From contig NC_091877.1 of NCBI RefSeq assembly GCF_019399895.1, positions 5,662,419 through 5,726,418 on the forward strand: a stretch of 64,000 nt of DNA, given 5' to 3'. The notes under the pieces were generated by a model that was not told the origin of the DNA, searched no databases, and worked only from the letters and a program-made list of their open reading frames with translations. The first letter of the stretch is position 1, and every line of letters begins with the position of its first letter. The position numbers and the translations under genes were made by a program. This DNA is from Cardiocondyla obscurior. Taxonomy: Eukaryota; Arthropoda; Insecta; Hymenoptera; Formicidae. Positions 11,973-22,400 of this stretch are shown one piece after another.

Positions 11973-12451
11973 ATTGTGTTAAAAAGATGTACAGATGTAA
12001 AAATAAGGTTCATTCGCGAAGGAAATTAAAGACGAAAGCGAGAAAGATCGCAAAGACATATTTTTTTTGGTATTGACGAAATATGTAAGTACTGATGTAT
12101 CGTGTATAAGAATAAGCGCTATCCAAAGTCTACGAAAGTTAATTTGTAATATAATCGTTTAACAAATTAATTAATCTGGTATTTTATAAGTCCATGCAGT
12201 TGCAATACAACAGTTGATAGCTCTGATAATTATAAAATAATGAGCTGTAAAATTTTAACGTTACAGTGAAATATTTTCTTCAATCACAAAAAAAAAAAAA
12301 AAAAAAAAAAAAACACTACACATTCACATAATTCATAATTTTCTGGTTATTTAAATGTCATAAAAATTTGCCAGTATGCTAAAACAATAATAGTAAAATG
12401 CAATAATTGCGTGATAATTATAACGGTGCATGATTTCTATATAAATATAAA
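11973..12451. other. BRD8 3' region with 26-bp poly-A tract
   Basis: Non-coding, AT-rich. The genomic A26 run at 12288-12313 is simple sequence rather than a retroposed tail: no processed gene copy precedes it. The remaining sequence between the BRD8 stop and the next ATG is the likely BRD8 3' UTR plus the promoter of the orphan gene. Confidence 0.6.
12288..12313. repeat. Poly-A tract (26 A)
   Basis: Twenty-six consecutive A on the plus strand. This is simple sequence, likely polymorphic and prone to assembly error. Confidence 0.95.
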
Positions 12452-13305
12452 ATGAGTTACGATTGCACTTGGAGAAATGCGAGGATGATGTGCAGCTCTG
12501 ACGAGGAGGGTTATGAAAATCATACCTCCGACGTCGAAGAAAAAATAAGTGGACGCGTTTCAGAAATCCATGGGGAAGCTGTGAGCGAAGCGTAACAAGA
12601 TTAAATACGTAACATACACAATCTTTATCTACATGTTATAAAATAAGCTTAATACTTCAATATTTAAAGCCACCGGTTCCTGCTCCACCAATCTCGGATG
12701 ACACCGATCGACAGTTTTGGGCGGAAGACGAGCTAAGTGGTCCGGAATCGCAACAAAAATTAACCACAGGAAGAAAGCGTCGTCACAGCGTTTCCTACAG
12801 AAATCGTGCTACGAACAGAAGTCAATCTTACATTTCCTTCCAGAAAAATTCCAGCTCTGACTCAAACCATGTGAAAACCTCACTTAAAAGTAAACTCCAA
12901 TGTTTTAATTTTAGTTTATCTGATAAAAATAAGTTGACGTTAAAAATACAAAAAGAACTTTGAGGTATTTACGTACTTCTTTTGGCGGCATAGTTATTTG
13001 ACTACTGGACATGTATACTTAATTGGATGTATAATTATCTACGTGTAGTTCGCAGAACGCGAAGACATTGGGTGAGCTCTAAAACTGAGAAATCACAATC
13101 GAGACAAACATCGTGCACAAGTACTGAGGAAAAAGTTTGTACATTAAATAAAGTGATTTGTACAGACCATCAGGCTGCATCTTCTTCTGGTTTGCGTTTT
13201 GGAGCTCAGCAAGCAATCTTGTGGCATATAAACCATTGTGAACGAATAAAGAACGCATTACGGAATCAAAAAGGTCCGAGCAAAAAAATTACGTGGACCA
13301 TCTGA
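12452..13305 (+). CDS. Unrecognised three-exon protein, 201 residues
   Basis: Exons 12452-12580, 12670-12889 and 13049-13305 close exactly in phase from ATG to TGA, with donors GTGAGC and GTAAAC and acceptors TTAAAG and TGTAG. The product starts MSYDCTWRNARMMCSSDEEG, has an acidic N-terminal third, a PPVPAPPISDDTD block followed by FWAEDELSGPES, a basic patch GRKRRHS, a second one RRTRRHW, and a C-terminal segment LRFGAQQAILWHINHCERI ending KKITWTI. It has no signal peptide or membrane segment. I do not recognise the family. AATAAA at 13311-13316, six bases after the stop, supports a real gene with a very short 3' UTR. The charge pattern suggests a nuclear protein (inference). Exon boundaries are less certain than for the conserved genes. 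Confidence 0.55.
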
Positions 13306-14214
13306 AACGAAATAAAAATAAAATCAACACTTAAAAAAAATCTACGCGTTGTTAATATTATTATTATATAAAAGTGAGCCATTAATTGCAAAAAAAAAAC
13401 TATTTTAATTTTTTGGAATATATAAATTTTAATTTAAACAATCAGAATTTATTTATCAATCTGCAATAGTTGCAAAATAAATTAAAATTATTTAATTTAC
13501 AATCAATTAATTTTTCTATATTCGTTTTTAATCAATAAAATAAGTGGTCGTTTGCTGATTAATTATTCGCAGCAAATACTTCGTGAGAGTCTCTAGGCGA
13601 GATAGGTAACACCTGGACCCACTATACATTTTACTTCAATAAAAAAATTAAATAAATATCGAGAGAAGTTAAAAAGATCGGCGCAAATACCGTATATGTA
13701 TTTGCACCGTCGGCGCAAATATATCGAGCACATTGCCCGACTCGGAATTGCGGCTTCCACGCGTACAGATACAGAGGCTCGCCCGTGTGAAGCCAGCGCT
13801 TCGGCAGCCAAAGAGAGTTAAGCTCTCTGATCGAGCACATTGAGAGAGCAGAGGTTAGAAGGATCGATAATATACGTAGAATAACTAACTGATAAATCAG
13901 GGACTTGTCATTCTCGGCGTAATATAAATAAAATATAACAAAATAAAGAGAATTTATTAAATAATTATAAACCAGAGTGCGCAATGAAAGCCGACTCTGA
14001 CACGACTTTGATTTGATTTTAATCCCCGATAAAAACGTATTAACTGACTAATCGTAACGCGAAGTAAAAACAAAGGGAAGGCGAAAGTGAACAGAAGCAA
14101 ACGAAGGTAGATAAAGGCTGCGACGTTCTCAATTATTTACAGATGCATAAGAAAAGCGTCGAGCGTGTGGATGACATTCGTGACTAGCTCTGATTAGGTT
14201 GAATTCCTTTGACG
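13306..14214. other. Intergenic, upstream of heparanase
   Basis: AT-rich to about 13560, then a somewhat GC-richer stretch (13580-14200) that probably contains the heparanase promoter and 5' UTR. Overlapping minus-strand frames at 13593-13984 have no recognisable content and are treated as chance. Confidence 0.5.
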
Positions 14215-16382
14215 ATGACTTACTTCGTGAACAACGACTGGACCAAAAGCCGGTATCAAAACTTAAACGATGCACGTATATACGGAGGTAAGTTGGAATT
14301 CGGCATGCATCTCTGTAAAAATGTAACGAACGTTACGACTTGCCTTTATTTTCTTTGCTTTTGAAAAAATTTTCTTACCCGAAATATCATATCGTATCGT
14401 TATGTGATTCCTTCGCATTACATCGTCGATAGCGAGTTCCAAATAAAATATTCCGCTACCATGTTTTCGGGAAAATTTATATCATGTAATATTAATTGTA
14501 ATATTTATTATTACAAAATGTAGACATGTTATTTATATTTCAGGTGTACCTGCGTCTTTTAAATTCTACTTCTGCATTTCCTTGGTCTTATGCTCAATGC
14601 TACTGATTATCGTGTTCCTAAAAATGCCCTATTTATATAATTCAGATGTACAAGATTTTAATCATTTTTATAAGTTGCACTTTGACAAATATCAAACAAG
14701 TACCATCTCTAAAAAATTTATGTCGTTTGGTCTCGATACATCCTTATTACGAAAAATGAACGAATTACCTATTGGACAGAAAAAATTTATTAATTTGGCT
14801 CGTCACTTAAGTCCTGCTTATGTCAGAGTTGGTGGAACCTCTGCAGATTGCTTAACATTCCTTCAGGATCAGGTTCGCTCGTAAATCTAGTATTTTTTAT
14901 AAATAATGCAACATTAAAACTACTAGCTTTGATCTTATTATTTTAATGCTTACGCGATGATTTTAGACGGAGCAAAGTTCTTCTGAAAAAATTATTAGCC
15001 CTGTGGATGGTCAAGATATCAGCAATTTTACTATATCTGGCACAGATTTACTTGCCGTGTATAATTTTACGGTGAAATCAAAATTACGAATGATCTTTGA
15101 TTTAAATGTATTGCTCAGAAATCCAGACGGATCTTGGAATGATAGTAACGCAAAAGAAATTATCGCGTATGCTAAGAATCACGGCATGAAGTTAGATTGG
15201 CAATTGGGAAACGGTAAGCACTTGTATAAATGTACGAACCATCTCTAATACTTATTTCGATAACGTTTTTCAGAACCGAATTCCTTTAAACACGTATTTA
15301 ACGTGACGATCACTGCAACTGAACTTGCAAAAGATTATGACCACCTGAGACAATTGTTAAATGAAGCAGGGTATGGTGACAGCATTCTTGTTGGGCCAGA
15401 AGTAAATCATATTGGAGAGATTGATAAAAAAGGAGAGATATATGCCAAGACGTTTTTAAGAAACCAAACGAATACCGTAAACTATGTTTCTTGGCATCAA
15501 TATTATTTGAATGGACAAGAGGCTACAGTCGATGATTTCGTAAATCCTACCACGTTTAATTGGTTGCCAAAGCAAATTTCTTCCCTGAGAGAATCAATTG
15601 CCGAGTCTGGGAAAGATGTTTCTATGTGGCTATGTATGTGTCTCGCGTAAAGAGATAATGTTAAATATTTAATATTACGTCAATTATTTGCTTTTTTAAT
15701 TTTTAGCGGAAACCAGCACTGCATTTGGGGGAGGTGCTCCCGGATTATCTGACAAATTTGTAGCAGGATTTCTTTGGTTGGACAAATTAGGATACAGCGC
15801 CAAGGAAGAAGTAAAAGTTGTTACGAGACAATCGTTGTTTGGCGGGAATTATTCTATGGTATCGCCGGACCTCACGCCAAATCCCGATTGGTGGGTCAGC
15901 GTTTTTTACAAACTTTTTGTGTCCGAGAAAGTTTTGAAATTGACTACGTCTGACATGTTCGGCTATCTGCGATTTTACGCACATTGTACGCCAAAGAAAG
16001 CATTTATTAAACAAGTATCACCCGTTACTATTTATGGAATGAATATGATGAAAGTTCCTGCCAAAATAACTATTCCAAAGTTCAGTAAAACCATGAAGAT
16101 TTTGTTTTACGCTCTTACTGCTGACCATTTACAATCGAGGTACGTAGTAAAAGTGATTAAACGCAATTTTATATTGAATATTAAGTTGAATCAATAACAA
16201 TGAGTTTATGTCGCAGTAAAATATGGTTAAATGATGAAATTGAGCCATTGAAGCTACGACCAAACGGAGATCTACCACCGTTTAAACCTATAATATTGGA
16301 TCCTGCATACGCCGTGCAGGTACCACCATATTCTATGGTATTTATGATAATCCAAAATATAGATATTCCTGACTGTGAATAA
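14215..16382 (+). CDS. HPSE: Heparanase-like GH79 endo-beta-glucuronidase
   Basis: Six exons (14215-14287, 14544-14872, 14967-15213, 15274-15633, 15707-16139, 16217-16382) give 535 residues; human heparanase has 543. Conserved blocks are FINLARHLSPAYVRVGGTSA, LGNEPNSF, YVSWHQYYLNG and SETSTAFGGGAPGLSDKF. Both catalytic glutamates are present: the acid/base E217 (codon split across exons 3 and 4) and the nucleophile E338, about 120 apart as in human (225 and 343). The enzyme cleaves heparan sulfate chains. The N-terminus is not a classic cleavable signal: about 30 polar residues precede a hydrophobic stretch (CISLVLCSMLLIIVFL), so a type II membrane anchor is likely. The excised linker of the human proenzyme is much shortened. 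The exon 2 donor (CAG|GTTCGC) is weak. AATAAA overlaps the stop codon. Confidence 0.93.
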
Positions 16383-17126
16383 ACGAATTCTTTAAAAAAA
16401 AAAAAGCGACAAACAAGTCAATTTTACAGAACATTTATATCGTATACCTTATACATTATATTAAACATTTATATTATAGCTTATGTTATATGGTTTTTAC
16501 AAACTTTTATTAACAAGGAAGTTTATACAGACGTCAGAACCGTTTACAGACAGTGCATATCGAATAGAAATTGATTTATCTATCTGTGATAATTCTGTTT
16601 CTAATCAGTTTGTCGTTTTTTAGATAGTAAACGTTACATTTTGCTATAACTTTTATGTGGTTATGTTACTGTTTTTCTGTTAACTCACATGGCTATACAA
16701 TTTTTTTCTAATATATATCGTATTCTTATTTAAAAGAACATTTGTTCACGCTTAAATTTTATTTAATATATATCGCGCTATCTTCATTCACTCGAGGGAC
16801 TTTAACTTTTCATACGCATAAGGATCAACATAAATTTATCGTATCATACAAACAGCAAACGCACAGCAGCGAATAATATATAAATATCGAAATCAGGCAA
16901 TATTATACATAAGGAATGATATTTTACATCGAGCGAAAGTTCTTTGTAATGAGACTAGTATTCATTACTATTTGAAATTCTCTCGATTTCTGTGAAAATA
17001 TAAGATATCTAATTTGGAAAATTAACATTTAAGACGATAATCTCGTCGGAGTGAACACGACATATTAATTGCGATAAGTTTCGCACGCGTACTCAATACT
17101 TACAATTGCATTATAAATTCTCAGTT
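16383..17126. other. Tail-to-tail intergenic region, heparanase / ATP6AP1
   Basis: AT-rich, with no coding frame. It lies between two converging stop codons and probably consists of both 3' UTRs. Confidence 0.6.
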
Positions 17127-18594
17127 TTACTCCGCGCTGGAAATCGTGATAGTTTTTCCTTTAGGATCATCAAATCTGTCCATCGTACGGATATCCATGA
17201 TCATAGTGAGCGCCCATATCATAATCAGGCCCAGTATCGCTGTAACGAATATTCCCGTCCAAATCGGTATACTTGTAAAACCGACGCAGTCGTACGCGTC
17301 ATTAAATGTCGCATTCTTGTGATCGATTTGTACTTGCATATCCGTGATACTTAAGTACGAATCGGTTTGCTTGTTAGCAAAGACGGTTTTTATTGAGCAA
17401 TGGTAAGAGAAATTATACGGGAAGGTAATATCTCTTCTGGTTAGAAAATCAGTGGAGGGTTTTAGATCGGGGTTTAGATCGGGGCTCTGCACTTTGTTCA
17501 GGGTATAATAGCCGACGCTTTTGCTCTCGAACAAAAACTCGAGCGTCAATGGACCGACATTTTCGACATCACGGAAAGAAATTGTCAAAATCACGGATTT
17601 CTCGTCTTTGTCTTTGCGATCTCTTATTGAAGCGATTTTGGACATAGTAAGCTGCACTTCCTTCGACTTTTCAGACGTCTGCAACAAGAAAATATTAACG
17701 TTAAATCAGATAATCAAGTAACACGGTAAGGTTATGCGTCAAGTGTACGCAATAAGCATCGCGTATTTTAACGCGGGTCACCGAGTAGGCGTTAGCTAAA
17801 ATTACCGAATATCATTTAACAACTAAGCCGATCGAATTCTATTATTTACCTTGAGTAATAGTGGTTTGGCGGAATATAAAAGAACTCTATCTGTCTTTAT
17901 CTTGAATTCCGTAGAATTACTCTCGAGCACTTGTCTCTTTATTCGTTCAGTGTAACTGTAACGACATTGTTTTCCCGTAAGTGCTACGCAACCGTTTGAA
18001 TCCATGTCCTTAAGGACCATGTTGAGCTCGTGTTCATCATTTACGTCCTCTACAATTCTGATCTGCTTGTACAGCTTTTGAAATATGGTGTTTGGATTGT
18101 CAACACATGGGAAATAAAATATCTTGGAGCCATTGGTAGCATTTGACAGAACCTGCGGAATAAAATATGTATTTGCAAATCATAATGAAACAAATATTTA
18201 ATCTACACGCTTCTCCTCAGTTATTTTTCTCACGATTTCTTCTGAGGTTCCGTTAAAAGTATTCCTGTTAAAAACCTAGATAAATTCAGAATTGGGTGGG
18301 CGAGAAAATAACCTTGTTGTTTCGCAAGTCCTCAATGCAAAGCTCCTCGGTAACGATCGCGGGCTCGGTAACGTTGAACTGCATCAAGCCGTTCTCGAAT
18401 TCTTCGGACGTCAGCTTTTGCAGCGGACTCGACGGCGCCGTTTTGTACGCCGCATCATAGTCGGACGATTCGTGCGGGCACCATATCACAGCGGGCGTGC
18501 AGGCGCGAGCGAGGTCTAAGGAACAGACGACGACGACGACGGTAAGCAGGATGAAGGCCAGGCTACTCCGTTGCCTTCCTGTACCACTCGTCAT
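17127..18594 (-). CDS. ATP6AP1: V-type proton ATPase subunit S1 (Ac45)
   Basis: Three exons read from the right, 18594-18313, 18152-17850 and 17678-17127, all phase 0, give 378 residues. A cleavable signal peptide is clear (LAFILLTVVVVVCSLDLARA, with a GTC repeat encoding the Val run). The luminal part has several N-X-S/T sites. The C-terminal membrane segment and cytosolic tail, from PIWTGIFVTAILGLIMIWAL through IMDIRTMDRFDDPKGKTIT, are the family signature (human TMDRFDDHKG). Ac45 is the type I accessory subunit of the V0 sector that assists V-ATPase assembly and sorting in secretory and endolysosomal membranes. It is shorter than mammalian Ac45 (about 470), which has an extra N-terminal domain. 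ATG 18594 is chosen because the signal peptide follows directly; an in-frame ATG upstream at 18711 would bury it. The exon 1 donor AAG|GTTATT is weak; a possible 42-nt microexon sits inside intron 1. Confidence 0.92.
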
Positions 18595-18800
18595 CTTAGA
18601 GATCGAGCTGCGACCGGATCGAATAGACATAAACCAACGTCGAACACCGCTCCGTGACTGAGAGCAGAAGGCACCAAAGCACCTGACTACTACTACCTCG
18701 TGACTGACCACGAGTCATGTGGCACCATGTACTTCCGGAATTTGAAAAAGCGCCCCGCCTTTGGCGGGATAAATGAAACAAGTTATAGAATGCGAAAAAT
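18595..18800 (-). promoter_or_regulatory. ATP6AP1 promoter with ETS- and E2F-like motifs
   Basis: Just upstream of the ATP6AP1 start codon are ACTTCCGGAA (18731-18740), an ETS-type core, and TTTGGCGGGA (18760-18769), an E2F-type site inside the short inverted repeat CCCGCC-TTT-GGCGGG. The block is GC-rich in AT-rich surroundings. Motif assignments are by consensus only. Confidence 0.5.
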
Positions 18801-19455
18801 TTGCAAATCAAACTTTTTTTTAATCCGTCTTTATTTTATTTCAAATTAAAGTTTATTCTATCAATTATTTCCTTAAAACTAAAATCACCGACTCGCCATG
18901 ACCGCGAGGCAATATCCTTTTCGATGCCCTAAATTGGGATATAAGGTAAGTGGAAACAACTGGAGATGTTAAATTGAATCAAAAAGACTTACAATATATG
19001 CACGCAGAATTATTTTTATTAACAAGATAACTAAAACATTTTTCTTTAATGCATACTTATTGCCTAGTTATTTATAAAAATATTTTATATGATACAACCA
19101 GCTTAGATTTAGTTCAATTTTGTATCTGTACAGTTCTATATTGTAAAATAAAACTTTAAGTATTTCATTGTGAATGTGAATTACGCACACTTTTAGGAGC
19201 ATTCACAAGATATACTCTAATATCATTACGATTTTTAAATCTTTATCTTCAATCGAAAAAATTCTATACAAGCTGTACTATCTTATAATACACATACTAA
19301 ACAAATGTATAGTTATGTGTATTTAGCACACACGCCCAAAGTTTTCAAAAAATATTGTTTAACATTTGAGCATATGTCAATAGAATTTTATAAAAGATAT
19401 AAAAAATAGTGATTTAAAGAATCTTTTTAACTAAGATAGGAAATATCACCATATT
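18801..19455. other. Intergenic, GPAT 3' UTR
   Basis: AT-rich, no coding frame. It lies between the GPAT stop and the ATP6AP1 promoter, both minus strand, and is probably mostly GPAT 3' UTR. Confidence 0.6.
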
Positions 19456-22400
19456 TTAGTCCATGTTTCTAACCCACTTGAAAACTGCTATGCTATCGTA
19501 CACATCTTTCGTTGCTGCATCCGTATCGTAATTCTCTTTCAAATACAAAATTTTAACGTTTTCTTGCATGTGGCACTCCAGGACATTCCATTTTTCAAAA
19601 AGCCTGAAGGAATTCTTTATCGGATCGACACATAGACTTTCTCCTATTTAAAAAATTCATATTTTAATACAATTTTTTACAACATAATTATATATTATAT
19701 GTATTGTAATTTAAACGAAATCTCGCAGTTTAATAATATACATTGTAACTTACCGTAACTAACTACTCCTCCATCGATATTGGTTTTAATTTCGGTCAAA
19801 ACCTCTTGAATTAACTCTCGTTCACTGTGCGATCGATCAACTAACTTCCTCAAATTGAAGGCGCTGCATGTGTACGTATCAATCAATGGACGTAATATAG
19901 TATGTAGAAATTCCATGTGACTAGAATATTCTGGCATTAAATTCAGCTAAAAATAATTAAAGACATATTTCATAAAATTATTAACTCATTTAACTACTTA
20001 AGTAATAATTTAAATATATGGAGTTATTATTAACAATTTAAAAAAATTAATTTACTTTATATTCAATCTTTTGGATTTCTTGTTCTCTCGAATACTCCTC
20101 GTCCGAACTATCATCGAAAGTTTTCGCATATCTTTTACTCCAAAGCTCATCTTCCAAGTAAACCTCCTATTAAATCAGCATTTTATTATTATCATAACTT
20201 GAAGATTGTTTAATTAATTATTTCTGAAATTTAATGTACCTCTTTCTGAGTAATAATGCCTTTATGTGAAATATTTTGTATCGTTTCGATGATTATGTCC
20301 CTCAATTCCTGACATGGACGACAGAAAATAAACTCGTATCTAAGAATGTCGCACAATTTGAGCGCTCGTTCAAGTAAATTATTTTGGAACACTGTAATAT
20401 TGTTTTTAGCAATCGCGATCGGATCGTTGATCTGAGATTTTAATTCAGCATATAAAGCAGTTACTGAAAATATAATAAGAAATCGTTAAAAAAATTAAGC
20501 AACTCGTTGATTGTACGTTTGTCTTACCTACTATACTGTCCATCACAAAATACAGTAACATAGTATTGCTGTAGTATGATAGCTCGATAACATTCGGTAG
20601 AATCGACACAGGACGGATTGCCAAAACAACATTTGATTTATAAGATTTATCGCCATCAACGTCAACACCTTCAGTAATTTCCTGTCGTTGTTGTATCACC
20701 AACCCTGGTCCTAAGATATGTAGCTGTAATTTTCATGATTAATAAGTTTTATTTCTTTTATAAATAATCAAATTATTTTATCTTTTACTGACCGCATGTT
20801 TAATGATATCAACATTTTCTCCACAAAATGCTATGTTTTTATCAGCGAATTGCAATTCTTGTCTTATCGAATCGAAAGCCTCGATCAATTTGTTCAATGT
20901 ACAACCATCTCGAAATTTATTTAATAACAAAAATGCTACAACATTGGTTGACATAATTGGCATAGATGCAGACGCGTCTGAAAGTAATTAGGTAAAAATA
21001 ATTGAGAAGTTCGTGACGGTAAGATGGATATTATATTGCAATTACTAGAATTATATCTGTTTCAAAGAAATATTTCTTTTATAAAATAATTAAGTTAATA
21101 AAACAAATAACTACCTTTATCTTAACTTACCGTATACAACATGTCGAGCGATACTGTCCACTAATTGACGTTGTTCTTCCACAACTACATCCGTACCATA
21201 AAGAGACGAATTCGACATAGTGTATTTTAAAGATCGTTCTGATGGATTTTTTAAACTTAATCTATTTTGCTGAGCCTGGAACGCCTTCACCATTTCCTGT
21301 TATAAATTAATTTTTTTATATTAATAATTCTCTTAATAATGTCGATAAAATTTCACTTAAAAAAAAAAAAAATTCTTACCCTAAGAGAAAACGGTTGACA
21401 GAAATCGATTTTGACAATACCATAATGACCCATTAACGTTGACCACATGGCTTTTATTGTCGACGTAAAAGTCTCCATTTTTTTTGGCTGTCCTAATTGT
21501 TCCCTCACAAAATTTCCGTCTACTAATCGTTCATAATTAATTGCTACAGGTATCAGAAACGCGTCCTCGATGGTGCCGTCTACATACGCATCGACAATGA
21601 CACTCAAGATACCACTTTTTGGCATGCAAGGTTTCCCAGTTCTCGTACGGCCTCCTTCTACGAAGAATTCCATATTATGCCCGGCACGAAGACTTTCCAT
21701 TATGTATGTTTGAAGAGTTGCGCGATAAAGAAGATCTTTGCGCCCTGCTACTGGGTCGATACGGCGTTTGATGAAGAAAGCACCCAGACCTTTTAAAAGC
21801 CACCTACCAATTGATATTGAACGTAAGATAAATTATTAATAGAATAAAACTTGAGATAAAATTGATATCAGGTTTTAGGCTTACCCGAAAAATGGAATCT
21901 TTAAATTGTCTCCTGCTGCAATCAATGGATTTCTTACGTTATTTACGACCATAAGGAAGCTAATCATTATATAATCCAAGTGGCTGCGATGGAGTGGCAA
22001 TAATATAAGCGGCAAGCCGCTATCATCTGCTTGCTTTAGCAACTCTATTTGCGAGGGCAGTATGACAGCGGATTGTATAAAACAAGGTAACACTTTGTAC
22101 ATTAGCCAAGCGATTATCTTGAGAAGAATGTCGCTGCATCTACTTTCCATTTGCAGTAATATATCCCTGGCCCTGGTTTTCGCCTTCACAAAAGCCATCT
22201 CTTCGTTGCATTCTTCATTATTTGCAGTCTCCCATGCGGTTAATTTGATAGCATCTTTCAATTTTTCATCGTTCAGGACCTAACGGTACATAAAAAATGT
22301 ATTGATTATTATCTTCCCCTAGAACTCGACAGCAATTCATAAAACTAAAACTCACCGTCTCCGTGACCATCGGATATTCAAATCTTTTGAATCTTAGTAC

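Noticed and set aside
12288..12313. Poly-A run as evidence of a retroposed gene copy
   Set aside because: The preceding sequence is not an mRNA copy and no target-site duplication is visible.
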